DNA of 64,000 nt from Apostichopus japonicus (Eukaryota > Echinodermata > Holothuroidea > Aspidochirotida > Stichopodidae): contig NC_092570.1 in the NCBI RefSeq assembly GCF_037975245.1, positions 13,714,501 to 13,778,500 on the forward strand, in the 5' to 3' direction. The notes beneath the pieces were generated by a model. That model saw nothing but the letters and a program-made list of their open reading frames with translations. It did no database searches and was not told the origin of the DNA. The position numbers and the translations under genes are program-made. This document shows positions 44,320 to 57,794 of this stretch, one piece after another (the stretch's first letter is position 1; each line of letters begins with the position of its first letter).

Positions 44320-46300
44320 GCAGCCTACAGACACACTTGACCAAAAGATCTTGGCTTTCCGCTATGTTGCGTCTGTTTGCGTTTTCGCAGCACGAAGCTG
44401 GAAGCAAAAACAGGATGTATTTTGAAGGGATGATTATGATATGGAAGACATAGGCTCAGATACATTGCATGCTACTCCCTATATACGTTTCATAATTCAG
44501 GTTTGATTTTCAAAAGCTTGTATGGCGAAATCCTTAGGGGTCAGAAGGGGAAAAAAACTGTTGAGAAAAATAAAAAAGAAGAGAATAAAAAGAAAGAAAG
44601 AAAAAAGTGGGAATTAAGACTGATGTTATGAAAGTCATCAGTTTGGATGTCACGGACACCGTCATGTGCAAAAGTTTCAGTCGAAATAAACATTGCATTT
44701 TTCAATATTTTAAACTAAGATTGACGATAATATGGCAGATAATAATAGCTAGAAGACAATTAAAGAATATGTCCCATTGTAAAAGGGCCTAAAACGTTCT
44801 TGTTTGCTTGAAAAAATCAAAACTCAATAACAAATTCCACTTCCGGATCGATTCATTCATGTAACTATACCGTACAATGTTTCTCATGAACTATAGGGGG
44901 AAGTCATTTTATTAAGTGAAACCTTACGGATCTAGATCTAGATTTTTTAAAGGTGGGTGGGGTTGGGGTGGCCGAGGGGACTTTGAGGCCGACTCACATG
45001 TAAGGGGTAATGGTGGTCCTACCCTCCAAAAATTATAGTTCCTTGACGAGAATGGTGCAAAATTCTTATGCGTATTTAGAATGTTTATAATATAGGTCTA
45101 TTAGTAGATCTAGGTGGAACGGTTTTCCAATAACTACTTTTGAATGTTTGTGTGAGGTTGAAAAGGAGGTATAAATCCCAGGCCCCCTCCCCTCCTCTTA
45201 AGTTTAAGTTTATATACAATAAAACCAACGATGAGTTTAAACAGTTTTGAATTTCTTGAATTAAATTGCTTCCCATATTTAGAACTGAGCCCCACAATAC
45301 GACCGAGATCAGATTCATTGCTTATTTCTGTATGTGATTTTCCTTTCTTGATTTCATCATGAAATTCTTCACCAATGGCCTTTTCTGTATACGTATTGCC
45401 AGTGTATGCAAATCTACGTTTTACAACCCACTGATGAGCAATCCATTGCACCCAAAAACTGTAACAGGCTTCGGTAGTTCGTCCACGTATATACGCTATA
45501 GGCCAATATAGTTTCATGTAAATATGTCGAGCGTAAGCTCATATATTATCAATCACTCTCAGAAGCCCAAAACTTCTGCTGAAACAAACACACGGTGATA
45601 CCGTTTGATCATATGAAGCATACGATGCTGTGAATTATTGTAACTCATTTCTGACATGATTTCATATAGGCCGATATAAAACAGTAGAAATATAGATATT
45701 TATAACCTCTCTGACGGATTCAACACTTAATTTCAGAGTTCGCTAAAAGCAAAATTGAGATGGCATCACAAATTTGTTTTACGAGCAAACCTTCTCTGAA
45801 AATCGCTCAGGTGAAATGACCAAATTACTTCCAAACAGGTTTTATTTTTGTTTTATAGCGAACGCTGTATAATGCGTTGTTTATGGCTTATCTTTTCAAT
45901 CAAAGCAAGTGAAAATCAAGGCGATTTTGAAAATTTCAATCATGACATGTATATGTGTACGAAAAGAAATAGTCTTAGTGTGGATAATTTGCCTTGCAAT
46001 AGATGATGTAGATTTTATCGATACATGAATTTAATTATAATATAATTATTTGCACGAAGTACAAGTATGTCATCATTTTAAAAAAGTCGATAGTTTATGT
46101 TAATTAACGTTTGATCGATATGCCCTCGGTCAAGGTTGGTAAAGGATTCGTTCTCGGAACTTACGGCAACATAATTCAAGTGTGTTTTTAACCATGGTAA
46201 AAGCTAATTAGTAGAACTTTAAAATTCTTATTTTTTCTCTTTATTGTAGAATTTTTGGAACATATATCACTATATTAATGACATCATTTAAGTAAAGTGT
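44320..46300. other. Intergenic, no recognised gene
   Basis: A 127-codon minus-strand frame at 45134-45517 has protein-like composition (for example EKAIGEEFHDEIKKGKS) but no motif, family or splice support that I can state. Confidence 0.35.
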
Positions 46301-46309
46301 GTATGTATG

Positions 46310-46500
46310 CAGGGGCGTATCCAGGATTTTCTAACCCGGGGGGCGCGAATTACTATCTAAGCGGAGCGCCACCATCGGTTGGCGCGCAGCGTACAAGAAA
46401 TTTTCTGGTTTTGATACCACCCAGATCACCGGAAATGGCACTTCTCGGGCTTGAAAATGACCAACCAGATGTACAATTTTGGCCTGAGAACCAAGTATTT
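46310..46500. mobile_element. hAT-like element relative, truncated
   Basis: Starts gcaggggcgtatccagg and contains ctaagcggagcgccaccatc and cagatcaccggaaatggcac, shared with 19311-19624 and with the copies at 47109 and 47960. The right end is not found. Confidence 0.6.
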
Positions 46501-47108
46501 CCCAATAGTTTTTTTTTTCCATCCATAACCTTTTTGAAGTTTGTCACCAGTCACACATCATGTTCGACCTCATCGCATGTCCTGTGGATCATTGCTTTTG
46601 TAGGTGATTCTACGTCGCGGCCCACAATATCCGTCAGCCCCACTTTTCAAGGTTTTAAGCCCATTATTTGTTGAGAATTTGAAAATTTAAGTTTCTCGTG
46701 ATTAAACTCAATTAAAAAAATACCCATAATGTTGCACAAAATTTCATCTACGGACAACCAATATAGAAAAACCAAAGGGCGGCGGAAGCACTTTTAACTG
46801 ATGCAGCCTTATATTTAGTACCCTTTATAAATCTTATTGTATTTATCTTATTTGCGTATACACATCATCCCATCAACGCCCCCCCCCCCAACCCACCTCT
46901 AGGAAAATATGCATACTAGCACTGCAATATCCAATGTGCAAATTAGGAAACATGGAACAAGTTTTCTTTTGAGACAAAATGAGGTGAAATCATGCTAGTT
47001 GCTAATGTAGGAATCTTCCGAATTAGAATTTATTTCTTGTTAATATCTTACGATTTTTTTCCATTCGAAATAGCTTTGAGTTTGACCCACAGAAATTCAT
47101 TAGAAAGT

Positions 47109-47375
47109 CAGCGGCGTAGCCAGGATTTGCAAAGTTGTATGCACGACTATCTGAGCTGAGCGCCACCATCGGTTGGCGCGGAGCGTGCAAGAAATTTTTT
47201 GGTTTTACAAACCCCTGAGATGGCCGGAAACGGCCCTTCCCGAGTGTTCATTCTGGTTCCCTGGCCTCTTGCTAACTTGAGACACCTAAATTTGTATGTA
47301 GAAAAAGGGCACATTTTTAACCTGAGGAAAAGTGGGGGGCACGTGCCCCCTGTACCCCCCGGTTCCGCCGCCCTT
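47109..47375. mobile_element. hAT-like element relative
   Basis: From cagcggcgtagccagg to ggttccgccgccctt. Shares gagcgccaccatcggttggc with its neighbours and ends in G/C-rich inverted sequence. Confidence 0.6.
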
Positions 47376-47959
47376 GGAAAAACCTCCTTGAACCCCTAAC
47401 AGACCGGTCAATATTGCACGAGTAGAGGGACGTGTGATGAAGAATGTGGGTCAGAAATTTTCAAAAATTCAGACACAGTTAATTTCTTGGTGTAGAAATA
47501 TTGCAACCTCTCATAACGGCTATTATAAAACTTGGTTTCGGAAATGAAAATATAGCAGATATTTCCGAAACCGAACAATACACACATAGGCGTAGGATGC
47601 GGGGGGGGGGGGGCTGCAGCCCCTAATTCGCCATTACTAATGTAAAAGAGAGTTTTAACATAATTGGACTTCCATGATTTTTCTCCATCTACATAAGACA
47701 TTTGGTTGTTTACATTAGCATCCCGCGGTATACTGTGCCACTTTCACGGACCGTACGGTACACGATGGCATCTGATGTAATAACCGATGCTTGCTTATAT
47801 GATATTGACATTAACATGTTGGACGCGCGCTTTGCGCGCGAAAATTTTTGGTTATTTTTTTCGGGCAAGTCGGACAATTTTGAGGCTGTTCATCCTGGAA
47901 CGCCATTTTCATGCTCACTGATATGATGTGATATCTGCTGTTTGCTTTACAAATTCGAA

Positions 47960-48285
47960 CAGGCGCGTAGCGAGGAATTTGCCAAGGAAAGGGCGAAGCC
48001 TGTAGGCAAATTATCTAAGCGTAGCGCCCCCATTAGTTGGCGAGAAGCGTTTAAGAAAATTTTGGCCGAAATGCCTCCCAGATCGCTGGAAATGGCACTA
48101 CCCAGGACCATTTGTTGGCACGAAGCGTACAAGCAAATTTTGGCCGAAAATGCCTCCCAGATCGCTGGAAATGACACTTCCCAGGTCTTGTAAGTTGCAT
48201 CTAAGCACTTTCTATTTTGAAATTACTAGCGATATCATTAAATAATATGCTGAAGGGGGGGGGGCGGTCGCCCCTTCCCGAAATT
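47960..48285. mobile_element. hAT-like element relative with internal duplication
   Basis: Begins caggcgcgtagcgagg. Contains two copies of a segment with ttttggccgaaatgcctccc and gatcgctggaaatg (about 48055-48105 and 48135-48185). Confidence 0.6.
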
Positions 48286-48299
48286 TGTCATGTTCCCCG

Positions 48300-51200
48300 A
48301 CGACACGGTCGAGTTCGAGACCAGCCACAGTTGGTTTCATAGCACCGTTCTACAATTGATTAAGGCGTATATACACACACGCGTTATGATATACCATATA
48401 TAGTATATATATAGATCATGAGTAAGAGAAGAAAAATGGAAACGTCAAAAATTGAGTTGTCGGTGTAAGGGGTAGGGTGAGGCACACGCCTCTTCCGAAA
48501 TCCTTGATCCGTCACTGGCTACCCTGTGTATATAACAGGGATCAGCGCTGTAATAATGTCACTGTTCCTCTTTCTCTTCCCGGTGTCTTGGCGTTTTTCT
48601 TTAACTCCCTCCTTTTCTCCTTTTTCTCTCTTTCTTCTTTTTCTTTTCCCTTCCTTCCTCTCCTCCTCCTCTTTCCCCCCTTTTTTTTCCTTTTTTCTTC
48701 TCTTTTTTTCTCTCCTCTTTTTCTTACCCGGGGGGCGCGCGCCCCCAACGCCCCCCCTGGATACGCACCTGGTATGTAACGTTCAGAATGATAATCCAGT
48801 TATCGACATATGGTTCAAGTTACTTGAATGAACACAACTCTGCAAAATGACTGATCTTTGATGATTTTTGCTTTTCTTCTAAGAATTAGACACACTCGAG
48901 CTAAGCCTGTAGTGAAATTCAGCAAGCAGCCATATATTGATACTAAAACATTCTGCCCTAGTTCTTGTTATGACAAGCAAGCTAGGCTAGGTACGCTCGT
49001 ATTTAACAGTGTGGTAGGCTAAGTTGCTATCGAAGTTCTTTGTTAAAGTGACAGATTGTCTCTATGTAGACTCTTAAAATCTGTTGTGCACATGGATCTA
49101 ACAACCTTAAAGAAATGTTATATGTTGGCACTTTAGCGTAGCTGTGAATCATACTGTAAACCTTTATTTTTTACCGTTTTATAAAGAGGTTTAATGAGAA
49201 GTCATTGTGTTGCAATACATATCTTGACCTTCTATCCCTTATAGGCCTAAACCAATATCACTTGAAATTTCTGAATAACTCTTTTTACTCGAATCTAATG
49301 AACTTATGTAAAGTATTCATTGTGCACTTAATTACATTTTTATTCCTGATTAAGTTATTCCGTTTCCTTTGTTTTCGTCACGGATATCTCTCTCATCGTT
49401 TGATATTTTTTATTTTATTTTTATTTTATGTTTTTCGAGATAGAAACTACCCATTCGTATGCTACATTGCAAATAAAAGACTTTGTTTGAACGTCAAATA
49501 ACTCATTTCGTACAGAGAATCAAACTTCATTAAAACGTGTTTGATTACACATAAAATAGTGTATAAGTCTCCAGGTTGACAAAGTCTGCCATCGAGATGA
49601 AACTTTGCCATCAAGAAGACGCGAAATTCGGAGGTGATCTTATCGCTTAGTGCTACAATTTCAATGTGTCTACATCATTCGGCTGATATAGACAGGCCCG
49701 TGGCATATAATTCTGAGTTGGGGAGCACCGAACAATCGAAGGAGGGGTACAATATTTAGTCCAGTAACTTGTGAAGTTTCAGTAAACAAGCATGGTGGTG
49801 GCACCAATGGTGGTAGCACAACTCCGCCAACGTTTATAATATATAAGCTCTTGAATGGGAACACCCAAATTTATGATAAACAATATCATAGCAACTAAAT
49901 TTCTGTTCTGAACGTCGCACAGTATGTTACTTTTAAAAAAGCTTATTTATATTTGTCACTTTATAAATATGTATAAATAAAAAGTGTGATTACAGAAATT
50001 GGTTGATGATATCATATATGATAGATTTATACTCTTAGCAGAAAAAAGACGTAGTATTAAAAGCTATTAAAAAGCGAGCAATATTTTGTTACGCCTTTTT
50101 GTCACGGGGGAAATGCCGCCATTAGAAAGAGGGGCGGCGAGGTTTCTTCTTCGTTCAAAATACGCATATAAGATTTTCATTTTCACGGGGCGGCAAGTAC
50201 TAAAGGACATATTATGATGTCAGAACACGAAAAATCGTGTCTCATATTACGGTTGCTGGACAAAAATTCAGCAACCATATCATTTCAAGAGTGTGTTTCT
50301 CTCTAATCGAAGCACGTACATGTATACAAACCTAGATTATGTAGTCGCATATATATTAGCTGATTTAGTGTAATATGATCATTAATAACATGGGCTTATA
50401 ATCAGCAAGAAATATTGGTGATATTAGTAGTATTTAACATACTGACGACTTTAAGATACATTCGAAGGTCTTCAATCGACCAACATCAAAATGTCTTTCG
50501 GTATTTATATATATATATAAATATATATATATAAAAGTGTGAACGTTCTAGAAAGTGTTCATTAGGGCTGAATAATCGTAACATGACATTATAAAGAAGG
50601 ACATGAAATTAAAAGCGCGATACCTCCATCAACTCAATACATATAAAGCGCACAGTTAGTTGTCACAAAGAAAGTGATTAAAGAGGTCAATAACAGATAT
50701 ATATACACGCACAACACTGAATAAATGTATGTAAACAAATTTCAACAAGCTTGTTTGAAGGGCAACCCTTTAGGCATAAATTAACATAAATTAAATTTGT
50801 TTTAAATTTTAGGCATACATTTTAGGATTTGGGGTTGGGGAGGGGTAGGAGTGAGCCATCCAAAACAGAACATGGGCAATTACTTCTAAAAAGTACTTAG
50901 TTGGTATCGTATCACTCATTCCTAGCCCCGTACGTTACATCGGATGTGGGACAATATATATTTTAAATAGTAGGTGATCGTGATGGGGGTGGGGGGGAGA
51001 TGCGGGGGTGTTTGATGAGGTTTGGCCCCTCGTTTAAGAACCATTTCGCAAAGACTACGGAATACTTAGTTCTTGAATCTAGTCCTGAACGTTAGTCCTC
51101 TCAATGGTTCTTCATGAAACTGATGACATTGTACCACGGGGAATAAGCAACACCCCCTCACCACTCCACCTCCCCTCGAGTAGTCTATCCGGTCAGGATC

Positions 51201-52300
51201 AGGGTGAGCTACTGTAGCACCTCAAGGTGAATGCATTTTTGTGGGATATCCATCAGCGTATGTAATGTCACCGGAGATGGCACACTGCTGGATATTTTCT
51301 CTCTCTCTTTTTATGTATAGCAATAAAAATATTTTGATGATATTTTTTATAGAGGTTATGGTGGCTTGAAAAGATTAAGTTGCATGGTGATTCATTCCGA
51401 CAGTAAAAAGTGTCTCATCGACTTTCGAAAGTGTCAATTTATGTGGACAGAACGATGCATTTAGCAAATAAACCAGTTTTACACTAATTTGGGACATTCT
51501 CTTGGAACAAGACTCTTGAGAGCCGAGGAGGGGGGGGGGGGGTGGAGAGGGAGGGGGCTACACACTGTTAATCTTGTGCTGTGATTTCCTTTTCTTTTCT
51601 TTTCATTTCATTAGCTGTTGTGAAATAACCCACACATATATATTTCAATTTATGAATACGTGACTTTGTCCCGCCCTGTTATGACGTCATCAAATGGTTG
51701 TTGCTCTCACGGTCAGCTGTGTACTTCACAATGTCTTGATAATGCAAGAGGGTGCAGCTATTTTTAGCATTCTTGTCATTCTCTTTAAAGAGTTAATCGA
51801 TGAAAGAAAAATACATAGAGACATCCTTTTACGTAAACAGATGTAACTTGACCCTAATTTAGGTCAAGAGGGAAGTCCAAAAAAAGAAGCAAAGAAAACC
51901 AGAATGAGTAGTGATTAAAAGTCGAGGAGATTTGGCTCGAGACGAGAGAAAATTCACCTTGTGCAATATCTATCGATCCATTATTCTCGGGTAGCAACAA
52001 CCTTTTAACCCAACTCCTTTAAAAAAAAAAGTAGATCATCTCTTCCGACAAGTGGTGAGGTAATCATGACGTTTGTAAGAAAAGGAGTAGGCCTCCCATT
52101 ATCAAGTTTGCGCCAGGATAAGTAAACAACATGAAATCAAGGCGAGTAAAAAGATGTCGTTTTTTTTTTTTTCTTGTTTTATGAAGAAATTGTACACGTT
52201 TCAGCTGCCGTTGGACACATAAATACGAACATGGTATTATTTGTTAATGTAACATTAGTTCAATGGATATGAGATTTCCTACGGAACAACCTGTACATCA
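48300..52300. other. Intergenic, no recognised gene
   Basis: A further element end (G/C-rich, ending ctggatacgcacctg, near 48770), a pyrimidine tract at 48565-48725, short TA runs near 50505, and G runs near 50985 and 51530. No exon that I can support. Confidence 0.4.
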
Positions 52301-52308
52301 ACTTCCAG

Positions 52309-52310
<2 letters not shown>

Positions 52311-52339
<29 letters not shown>

Positions 52340-52391
52340 GGCTATATATATATAGGCTATATATATATTTATATATATATATATGTATAGG

Positions 52392-52480
<89 letters not shown>

Positions 52481-52491
52481 CATACATACAT
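52311..52491. repeat. TA microsatellite with taggc interruptions
   Basis: TA array interrupted by three atataggctat blocks and ending in tacatacatac. Confidence 0.92.
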
Positions 52492-53439
52492 AAATTCTCT
52501 CGCATGATATTGCTTCTTCTCCGAAAACACCTGCAAGCGGTTGGATTTACTTCGTCTCTGCTGTATTTATTACTCCTAATTCTTCGGATAAGATGGGGTA
52601 AAAATATTTAGCAGCCTTCTAGGCTGCCTGATACGCAACGATCGGTGACTCTGGCGGGAAAGACCAGGCTGTATATGAAGTACTATCGGATCTGCACGCC
52701 TACTGTTTTTTTTTTAAATATATATTTTTTTTATATATACAGCAATGCATTTATACGAGCAAGCATGTAAGCGCTGCAGGGTGAGACATTAGGGGAATTA
52801 CGACAAAGCGAAGAAATATATCTTGTCAATTAAGAAATGTAATCCGATCCTAGTATTGTACCGTCATTAGTCTAATTCAGTGTAGTCTGCCTGGATGTAA
52901 ATAGCAGAATAAGCGAATACATCAATTATTTTTTTTAAAAGAAAGAAGAAAAAGCCCTCTCCCTTTTTCCCAGCTGATTTTTTTTCGATGTAAGTTATGC
53001 ATAGGGTTTTAGGAATGGTATGGAGGAAGGGACATGAAAGTTCTATTTACGTGACCTGTGTTTTTAAAAGCGAAATTTGCCAGTATAGTACCAAACAGAA
53101 TCAAAGGATGGCGCAAAGATTGGCTGCAGTGTTGTTGAAGGATAAATTAAAAGAAAAAAGATGTTTCATCTCAGGAATGGCATATATACGGAGATGAAGG
53201 TGAATATTGTGTGTGAATTAGCCCGGTTGCCATCTTAAAGGAGGACAGTCGTTCTTATGTACCCCTCATACCCCCCCCCCCCTCCTCCATTCGCCAATGA
53301 AACGGCTAATAAGAAAAGTCCTTCTTTTCGATCCTCAGCTAATATTACCTGCTTTAAAAGGCTTATAACCCTTCATAGTTTTGCAACTATAGCCCCAGCA
53401 AGTGTATCATCATTGCTAAGACACAAACACCGGCATCGC

Positions 53440-54000
53440 ACTTGACGAATGAACACCGTCAACACGAGAACACCGTCACCATGAATTCTGGATGTACGAC
53501 GCTGACAGAACTAAGACATTTACAACGTCTTTATGACAACACCAGCATGACGAATAATACATGCACACCACTGTCATGACATATCAAGAACAGTGTCAGC
53601 AAGAATGTTACATGAACACCGACACCACGACTAATACATGGACACCGACACCACGAATACTACTGAAAACTGTAATCATAACTAAAGCATTAACACCGTT
53701 TGTCATGACATATATATAAACACCGTAAACAAACGTGATACATGAACACCATCATCACGGCTAATATAGGAACACCGTCATCATAATACATAAAGTTGTC
53801 ATTAAGAATACGCCATGAACACCGTCCCCACACACACACTCATACACACAACTATTAGACCTACATGGACACTGTCATCAATATTAATGCATGGAAGCAG
53901 TCACCAAGATTTAAACATGAACACCGTAATTGCGAATACGACACCGTGCGTCACTATAGTACATGAATACCGTCTCTACGACTAATACACGAACACCGTT
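53440..54000 (+). repeat. Degenerate precursor of the 130-bp satellite
   Basis: Loose repeats of the pattern catgaacaccgtcatcacga followed by ctaataca, spaced about 25-35 bp apart. It grades into the regular array at 54000. Confidence 0.7.
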
Positions 54001-54790
54001 ATCGAGATTAAGACATGAAGATCGCCATCAAGACTAACAGATGAATGCTTTCAAGACGAGTAATACAAAGACACCGGTGTCTACACTAGTACATGAGTAC
54101 CGTCTCCACGACTAACACACGAACACCGTTATTGAGATTAAGACATGAAGATAGTAATCACGACTAACAGATGAATGCTTTCAAGACGAGTAATATAAAG
54201 ACACCGGCGTCTACACTAGTACATGAATACCGTCTCCACGACTAATACACGAACACCGTTATCGAGAGTAAGACATGAAGATAGTCATCACGACTAACAG
54301 ATGAATGCTTTCAAGACGAGTGATACAAAGACACCGGCGTCTACACTAGTACATGAACACCGTCTCCGCGACTAGTACACGAACACTGTTATTGAGATTA
54401 AGACATGAAGATTGTCATCAAGACTAACAGATGAATGCTTTCAAGACGAGTGATACAAAGACACCGGCGTCTACACTAGTACATGAACACCGTCTCCGCG
54501 ACTAGTACACGAACACTGTTATTGAGATTAAGACATGAAGATTGTCATCAAGACTAACAGATGAATGCTTTCAAGACGAGTGATACAAAGACACCGGCGT
54601 CTACACTAGTACATGAACACCGTCTCCGCGACTAGTACACGAACACTGTTATTGAGATTAAGACATGAAGATTGTCATCAAGACTAACAGATGAATGCTT
54701 TCAAGACGAGTTATACAAAGACACCGGCGTCTACACTAGTACATGAATACCGTGTCCACGACTAATACACGAACACCGTTATTGAGTGCT
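54000..54790 (+). repeat. 130-bp-period satellite, about 6 copies
   Basis: The anchor cgtctccgcgactagtacac recurs at 54361, 54491 and 54621, exactly 130 bp apart. Earlier and later units are more diverged (cgtctccacgactaatacac). Each unit also contains cagatgaatgctttcaagac and aaagacaccggcgtctacac. Confidence 0.92.
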
Positions 54791-54799
54791 AAATACATG

Positions 54800-55680
54800 G
54801 GCATGAGGATCAAGACCAGTAAGGTGATGGATGTAAATCCATTATAACACAGCCATCAAGACTATAAGATATCACTGTTACGCTAAACATAAGTAATAAT
54901 CTAGAAACGGATCTGTGACGAGCATATCGAGGTTGAAATCATTGTCGAGTCAATGTAACGGATCACAATATTAAATATGAAATTATTTTCTTATCATACA
55001 TAAAGACGCTTAATAACTTCTCTAATTGTATAGGTGTTGCACGGTTAAATTTTTTTCTTTAATTTTTCTCTCCAATGATCAATTTATTTAATGGACTCTA
55101 GTAGGATGACTACTATAATATACCCAGCGCCCATAAGCTATTTTTGTAATCATGTTTAAGGAAATGAAATCATAAAAATAAGCCTTACAATTCGCCCACA
55201 AGATATTTTTTTAAATCATATTTAAGGAAATAAAATCATAAAAATAAGCCTTACAATCCGTTTAAAACATGATTACTTTATGAAGTATTTGCTATTAAAT
55301 AAGAATATATATATATACTCAGCAAGTATAAAAAAGGGACAAACACAAGAAGTGTGAGTGGGATGTCGTCTTGTAGTGAAACTTAATAGAAGCAGCTTTA
55401 ATGTTTGAGTACACATCTTTACCATCACTACAAAATGTCAATTTTTCCGGAATTTTTGGTTTTTAAGAAAAGTGCCTGTTAAATGGTCCTATTGAATCGT
55501 CAAAGGAGATAACCAATATACATTTTGAGAGGATAAAACTGTCGGCCGAATTTTTTGAAAGTGAAAGTGTGTTGAACAAATCAAACGTAAGGGTTGTCTC
55601 AAATTTGATCGGAAAATGTCTTTTGTGTAATGAATCACACTCACTTGTCTAAGACAACACGAGGAGTGGGTCGGCTGTTA
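54800..55680. other. Intergenic, no recognised gene
   Basis: A duplicated block of about 80 bp (aaggaaatgaaatcataaaa and aaggaaataaaatcataaaa, near 55158 and 55224) and nothing else that I can support. Confidence 0.5.
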
Positions 55681-55689
55681 ACTCTATAT

Positions 55690-55912
55690 AATGTACAATG
55701 CGGCCGGCTGTTAACTCATATAATTTACAATACATCCGGCTTTTAACTCTATATAATTTACAGTGCGGCCGGCGTTTAAATCTATTTAATGTACAATGCG
55801 GCCGGCTGTTAACTCATATAATGTACAATATAGCCGGCGGTTTACTCAATATAATGTACAATACAGCCGGCTATTAACTCTATATAATGTACAGTGCGGC
55901 CAGCTGTAAATA
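55690..55912 (+). repeat. 33-bp minisatellite, left block
   Basis: Unit gcggccggctgttaactc followed by tatataatgtacaat, about 7 copies. The same array resumes at 57207 after an insertion. Confidence 0.9.
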
Positions 55913-55913
55913 A

Positions 55914-56079
55914 GGGGTTAATCAACGGTCTAGCGTGCGTTACTCACAGGATTAATGCACGATCGGGGGTTAATGCAAGCGATGCACGAGGGCGGAGCCC
56001 GAGTGCATCCAGCGATAGCATTAACACCCGGAGTGCATTAATCATGTGAGTAACGCACGCTAGACCGTTGATTAACCCC
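55914..56079. repeat. 166-bp near-perfect palindrome
   Basis: The arm starting ggggttaatcaacggtctag and continuing cgtgcgttactcaca at 55914-55948 is the reverse complement of 56045-56079. The centre also pairs (gatgcacgaggg..cgagtgcatcc). gtgcgttactcacaggatta recurs at 57121. Confidence 0.9.
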
Positions 56080-57204
56080 GTTCATTCATACACTACCATT
56101 TGTGTGGGGGAAAAATCATAAAACAAAACATATTTGGTTACGTATAACCGAAGATTTATTAAAGTGATGCCCCGTAAGTCGAATTAACGATTAACAACCA
56201 GCATAACAATAATGTACATGTGCAATTATAAAGTAATACTGAACGATAGTGAATATTATAAAGGAAACGTCTTTGAAAGGCTGTCATTCATAAAAGATGA
56301 ACCATAATAACATTTTAACTAATGTTTGGCAATATTGCGGCCATAAAACTATTTTTGAAAGGTCTCAATAACAAGGAACTACAAACAATTACTAGTTGTC
56401 TTCATCATATCAATACCCCACAGCTTCTGGTTCCCATAGCAACCATTCTAGGGACAAACATGTACGTATGGTATACAGTCATACTGTAACATAGTAGGCC
56501 TTGTATTGAACACGTACACTCACTTGAACGTACACACTACACAGTGCTTGGCACTGCGGTCGTTTAACTTTAAATTTATAATACTGTGAGCAACATAACG
56601 GCCTTGCGAACATTTAATTACGGACAGATACTGGATATATTTAAACTCAAAGCATCCACAACTGTTTGGTGTTTTAATACGGATATAACTATGAATTTTG
56701 GAAGTAAACATTCACCGGACTTTGGAAAGAACATTTGGAAAACAGTTTGGACATGTTAGACGTTTCAGCCCTAACAGCAGCAGTAACGTTAATGTCATTG
56801 TTGGAAGCAACAGCTGTGCAGCCCACACTTTGGCCTAGACTCGAGTGCGGATCCATGTTTTCGCGTCCTTTACCTCTGATGGCATCTTGCAAGACTTTTG
56901 AACAAGATCGTTTCTGTGAATTAAGTCTTTTTCAACCAGGTTTGCAAATCTTCCATTGTTTTCCTGAGTGTCTACCTCGTCTAAAGTGCGCAAATCGAAG
57001 TTCAAATCAAACGTTATATTAGCCATTTTGTGTTTTTGATGTTTTTCGATAGCTCATCAGGGCAGACGACAAAACATGGTAACATGGTATCAATTGTATT
57101 CATCCGCCGGTAATTTTACCGTGCGTTACTCACAGGATTAACCACGGTCAGCTGACCTGAATGGACCAATAGGATTTAGGCATCTTTACTAAGTATGAAT
57201 GAAC
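56080..57204. mobile_element. Putative DNA element interrupting the 33-bp array
   Basis: Bounded by gttcattcatac and gtatgaatgaac (12-bp inverted repeats) and sitting between two blocks of the same minisatellite. On the minus strand it has a frame at 57026-56835 starting MANITFDLNF and containing RFANLVEKDL; a second frame follows with a shift at about 56890. The RF..L..DL pattern faintly recalls N-termini of DUF3504/Crypton-like proteins, but this is weak. Confidence 0.45.
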
Positions 57205-57206
57205 TC

Positions 57207-57350
57207 TATATCATGTACAATGCGGCCGGCGGATAAATCTATGTAATGTTCAATGCGGCCGGCTGTTAACTCAATATAATGTACAATGCGGCCGGCGGTT
57301 AACTCTATATATGTGCAATGCGGCCGGCGGTTAACTCTATACAATGTTAT
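57207..57350 (+). repeat. 33-bp minisatellite, right block
   Basis: Four more copies of the gcggccggcggttaactc unit seen at 55690-55912. Confidence 0.9.
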
Positions 57351-57790
57351 ATAGATAGACAGTTTTGTTCGGCCTCCATGTACATAACGTTTAGCTGCAC
57401 GGCGTCTATTTCTAGCGTGTTTACAAACACGGCATTTATACGTAAAATGCGTTTTAGCTGTACGGCTTCCATGTTCGATGCGCTAATTTACACGGTTTCC
57501 ATACTGACAATGCGTTTAGCTGTCCAATGCGTTCATCTGCACGGCCAACATATTCGATGCGCTTAGCTACGTGGATGCACGGCTTCCACGTACTATGCAT
57601 TTAGCTGTAGGCGGCGTCTCTCGTGTACCATGAGGTTAATTGGTCGGCCTCCCATGTACATACCGTTTAGCTGCACGGCGTCTATGTTCCGTTGGTTTAC
57701 AAAGACAGCTTTTACGAATAAAATGTGTTCCAGCGGTATACGGCTTCCATGTACAGTGCATCGCCGCGTATGGTGTCCATTAACTGTACG
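57350..57790 (+). repeat. Degenerate repeat, period about 30-40 bp
   Basis: Recurring atgcgtttagctg, cacggc, ttccatgta blocks, strongly diverged. It continues directly from the 33-bp array. Confidence 0.65.
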
Positions 57791-57794
57791 ATGT

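Noticed and set aside
48542-48748. Lys/Arg/Glu-rich minus-strand frame
   Set aside because: Product of a polypyrimidine tract, not a gene.
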